The translations under genes and the position numbers were made by a program. Of a stretch of 15,797 nucleotides of DNA, positions 14,672 to 15,797 are shown in pieces. The notes beneath the pieces were generated by a model. That model made no database searches and was not told the origin of the DNA. It worked only from the letters and a program-made list of their open reading frames with translations. Origin of the DNA: Spiro-02 sp964465155 (GTDB lineage Bacteria; Spirochaetota; Spirochaetia; Sphaerochaetales; Sphaerochaetaceae); NCBI GenBank assembly GCA_964465155.1, contig CAYXIH010000053.1, forward strand, positions 1 to 15,797. The letters run 5' to 3'. Within the stretch, counting starts at the first letter, position 1; every line of letters begins with the position of its first letter.

Positions 14672-14694
14672 GAAACTACACTATAGCATATACT
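14665..14694 (+). promoter_or_regulatory. Candidate hflX promoter
   Basis: CTGTCA (14665-14670, four of six) and TATACT (14689-14694, five of six) are 18 bp apart, about 45 nt before the hflX ATG. The same bases read in reverse serve as the ychF -35 element. Confidence 0.45.
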
Positions 14695-14739
14695 TCACGT
14701 GAAAGGAAACCGACACGGCTTCCCCAGTCAAAGGAACAT

Positions 14740-15797
14740 ATGGACACAGAACACAAGTCGGCGCGCAAGGCGCTGCATGATACTCAGGCACAGCGCCCAT
14801 TGGCGCTTCCCATCGTCATCAGGACACAGGACGAACCCATGCCCAAGGCCCATGCGCGCCTTGAGGAGCTGGTCTCCCTGATCCATACCATGGAGAACGA
14901 CACCACCGAAGGGATGATCATCACCCTGAGGGAAGAGAGTCCCGCTACCCTCGTCGGAAGCGGCAAGGTGGAGGAACTGAAGATCCTCTGCAATGAACAG
15001 GATATCGACACCGTCATCTTCGACCACGACCTCAACCCACGTGTCCAGAGAAACCTCGAGAAGGAACTGGACCTGTGCGTCATTGACCGACAGGAGGTAA
15101 TCCTCCAGATCTTCGCCAACCGCGCCCAGACACGCGAGGCAGTGCTCCAGGTTGCACTGGCACGCCAGCAGTACTCACTGCCACGCCTGTCACGCAGGTG
15201 GACCAACCTCTCCCAGCAGCGCGGTGGCGTCAAGGGAAGCAAGGGTGAAGGTGAAACACAGCTGGAGCTTGACCGGCGCGTAGCACTGCGAAAGATTGAA
15301 TCGATCAAGGATGAGCTTCAGAAGGTACAGGAACAGCGCAACATACAGAGAAAGAGCCGCAGCGAGGGGATCATCCCCACTGGTGCAATCGTTGGATACA
15401 CCAACAGCGGCAAGTCATCCCTGCTCAAGCTGCTGACCAACTCCGATGTCCTGGTGGAAGACAAGCTCTTTGCCACCTTGGACCCCACCACCCGCAAGGT
15501 AAAGCTCAACAGTGGCTATGAGGTACTGCTTACCGATACCGTAGGCTTTGTCTCCGACTTGCCCCATGACCTGGTGGATGCATTCCGCTCCACGCTGGAA
15601 GAGACCACCCTTGCAGACTTCCTGATCATTGTCTGCGATGCCTCGCATCCAGACATGCTCAACTGCTACGAGACAACCCTGCAGGTCCTCCACAGCCTGG
15701 GCAACGAACACAAGCCCACGATCGTGATGATCAACAAGATGGACACCCCACTGGAACCCTTTGCAATTGCACGCCTAGCCTCCATGGCTGACCATGT
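14740..15797 (+). CDS. hflX: Ribosome-dissociation GTPase HflX, 3' truncated by the window end
   Basis: HflX binds the 50S subunit and splits stalled or heat-damaged ribosomes in a GTP-dependent way. The window holds 352 codons of a protein usually about 370-450 long. The N-terminal HflX domain includes TLVGSGKVEELK, TVIFDHDLNPRVQRNLE and VIDRQEVILQIFANRA, followed by the QQRGGVKGSKGEGETQLELD linker segment and a coiled coil. The G domain has G1 GYTNSGKSS (219-227), FATLDPTTRKV, G3 DTVGF (266-270), AFRSTLEET and G4 NKMD (332-335); G5 and the tail lie beyond the window. Ser replaces the usual Ala and Thr in the NxGKSx loop, a mild variation. The ATG at 14740 follows AAAGGA by 4 nt. The gene diverges from ychF, another ribosome-associated P-loop protein. 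Confidence 0.95.
   Translation, partial: MDTEHKSARKALHDTQAQRPLALPIVIRTQDEPMPKAHARLEELVSLIHTMENDTTEGMIITLREESPATLVGSGKVEELKILCNEQDIDTVIFDHDLNPRVQRNLEKELDLCVIDRQEVILQIFANRAQTREAVLQVALARQQYSLPRLSRRWTNLSQQRGGVKGSKGEGETQLELDRRVALRKIESIKDELQKVQEQRNIQRKSRSEGIIPTGAIVGYTNSGKSSLLKLLTNSDVLVEDKLFATLDPTTRKVKLNSGYEVLLTDTVGFVSDLPHDLVDAFRSTLEETTLADFLIIVCDASHPDMLNCYETTLQVLHSLGNEHKPTIVMINKMDTPLEPFAIARLASMADH

Noticed and set aside
13451..14686. 411-codon open frame on the plus strand opposite ychF
   Set aside because: It runs through the bidirectional terminator and the whole of ychF in antisense, with no sensible domain; ychF is certain.

Overview
The window looks like chromosomal DNA of a moderately GC-rich spirochaete, most likely of the Sphaerochaeta group. 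This is inferred from the mix of loosely conserved lipoproteins, a FadL/UPF0164-like outer-membrane barrel and the type of housekeeping genes; no rRNA or other decisive marker is present. It is a draft scaffold: a 100-N gap at 7365-7464 separates two contig ends that share exactly the same 55 bp.

Layout. (1) 1-974: the C-terminal part of an AT-rich AAA ATPase of the defence/overcoming-lysogenization type, cut by the window edge. A second gene start overlaps its 3' end, has a perfect Shine-Dalgarno and stops after 31 codons, which looks like the stump of a partner gene. (2) 1039-3589, minus: a promoter followed by a two-gene operon, a PIN nuclease-like protein with a zinc ribbon and a C-terminal membrane anchor, then valine-pyruvate aminotransferase (avtA). 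(3) 3659-6304, minus: DNA topoisomerase I (topA) behind a near-consensus promoter. (4) 6329-10873, minus: a probable three-gene cell-envelope operon of a 633-residue FN3-like lipoprotein, a beta-barrel outer-membrane protein whose start overlaps the lipoprotein stop, and a second secreted protein homologous to the C-terminal half of the lipoprotein. The gap and a strong 44-nt hairpin lie between the last two genes. (5) 10942-13489, plus: a radical SAM protein with a B12-binding-like N-terminal domain, then an unrecognised lipoprotein ending at a bidirectional terminator. (6) 13502-14608, minus: the ATPase/GTPase ychF. (7) 14740-15797, plus: the ribosome-associated GTPase hflX, cut by the window end. 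ychF and hflX diverge from promoters that appear to share their -35 element.

How the genes work together. The housekeeping genes (topA, avtA, ychF, hflX) are ordinary. The part most likely to hold undescribed biology is the FN3 lipoprotein, barrel and secreted-paralog operon, whose shared C-terminal module I do not recognise. Second is the tail-anchored PIN/zinc-ribbon protein. Third is the truncated ATPase pair at the left edge, which looks like a laterally acquired defence remnant.

No stretch longer than 300 bases lacks a gene. The longest gene-free stretch, 7283-7527, holds the hairpin repeats and the gap. I saw no tRNA, rRNA, riboswitch, CRISPR array or insertion sequence.
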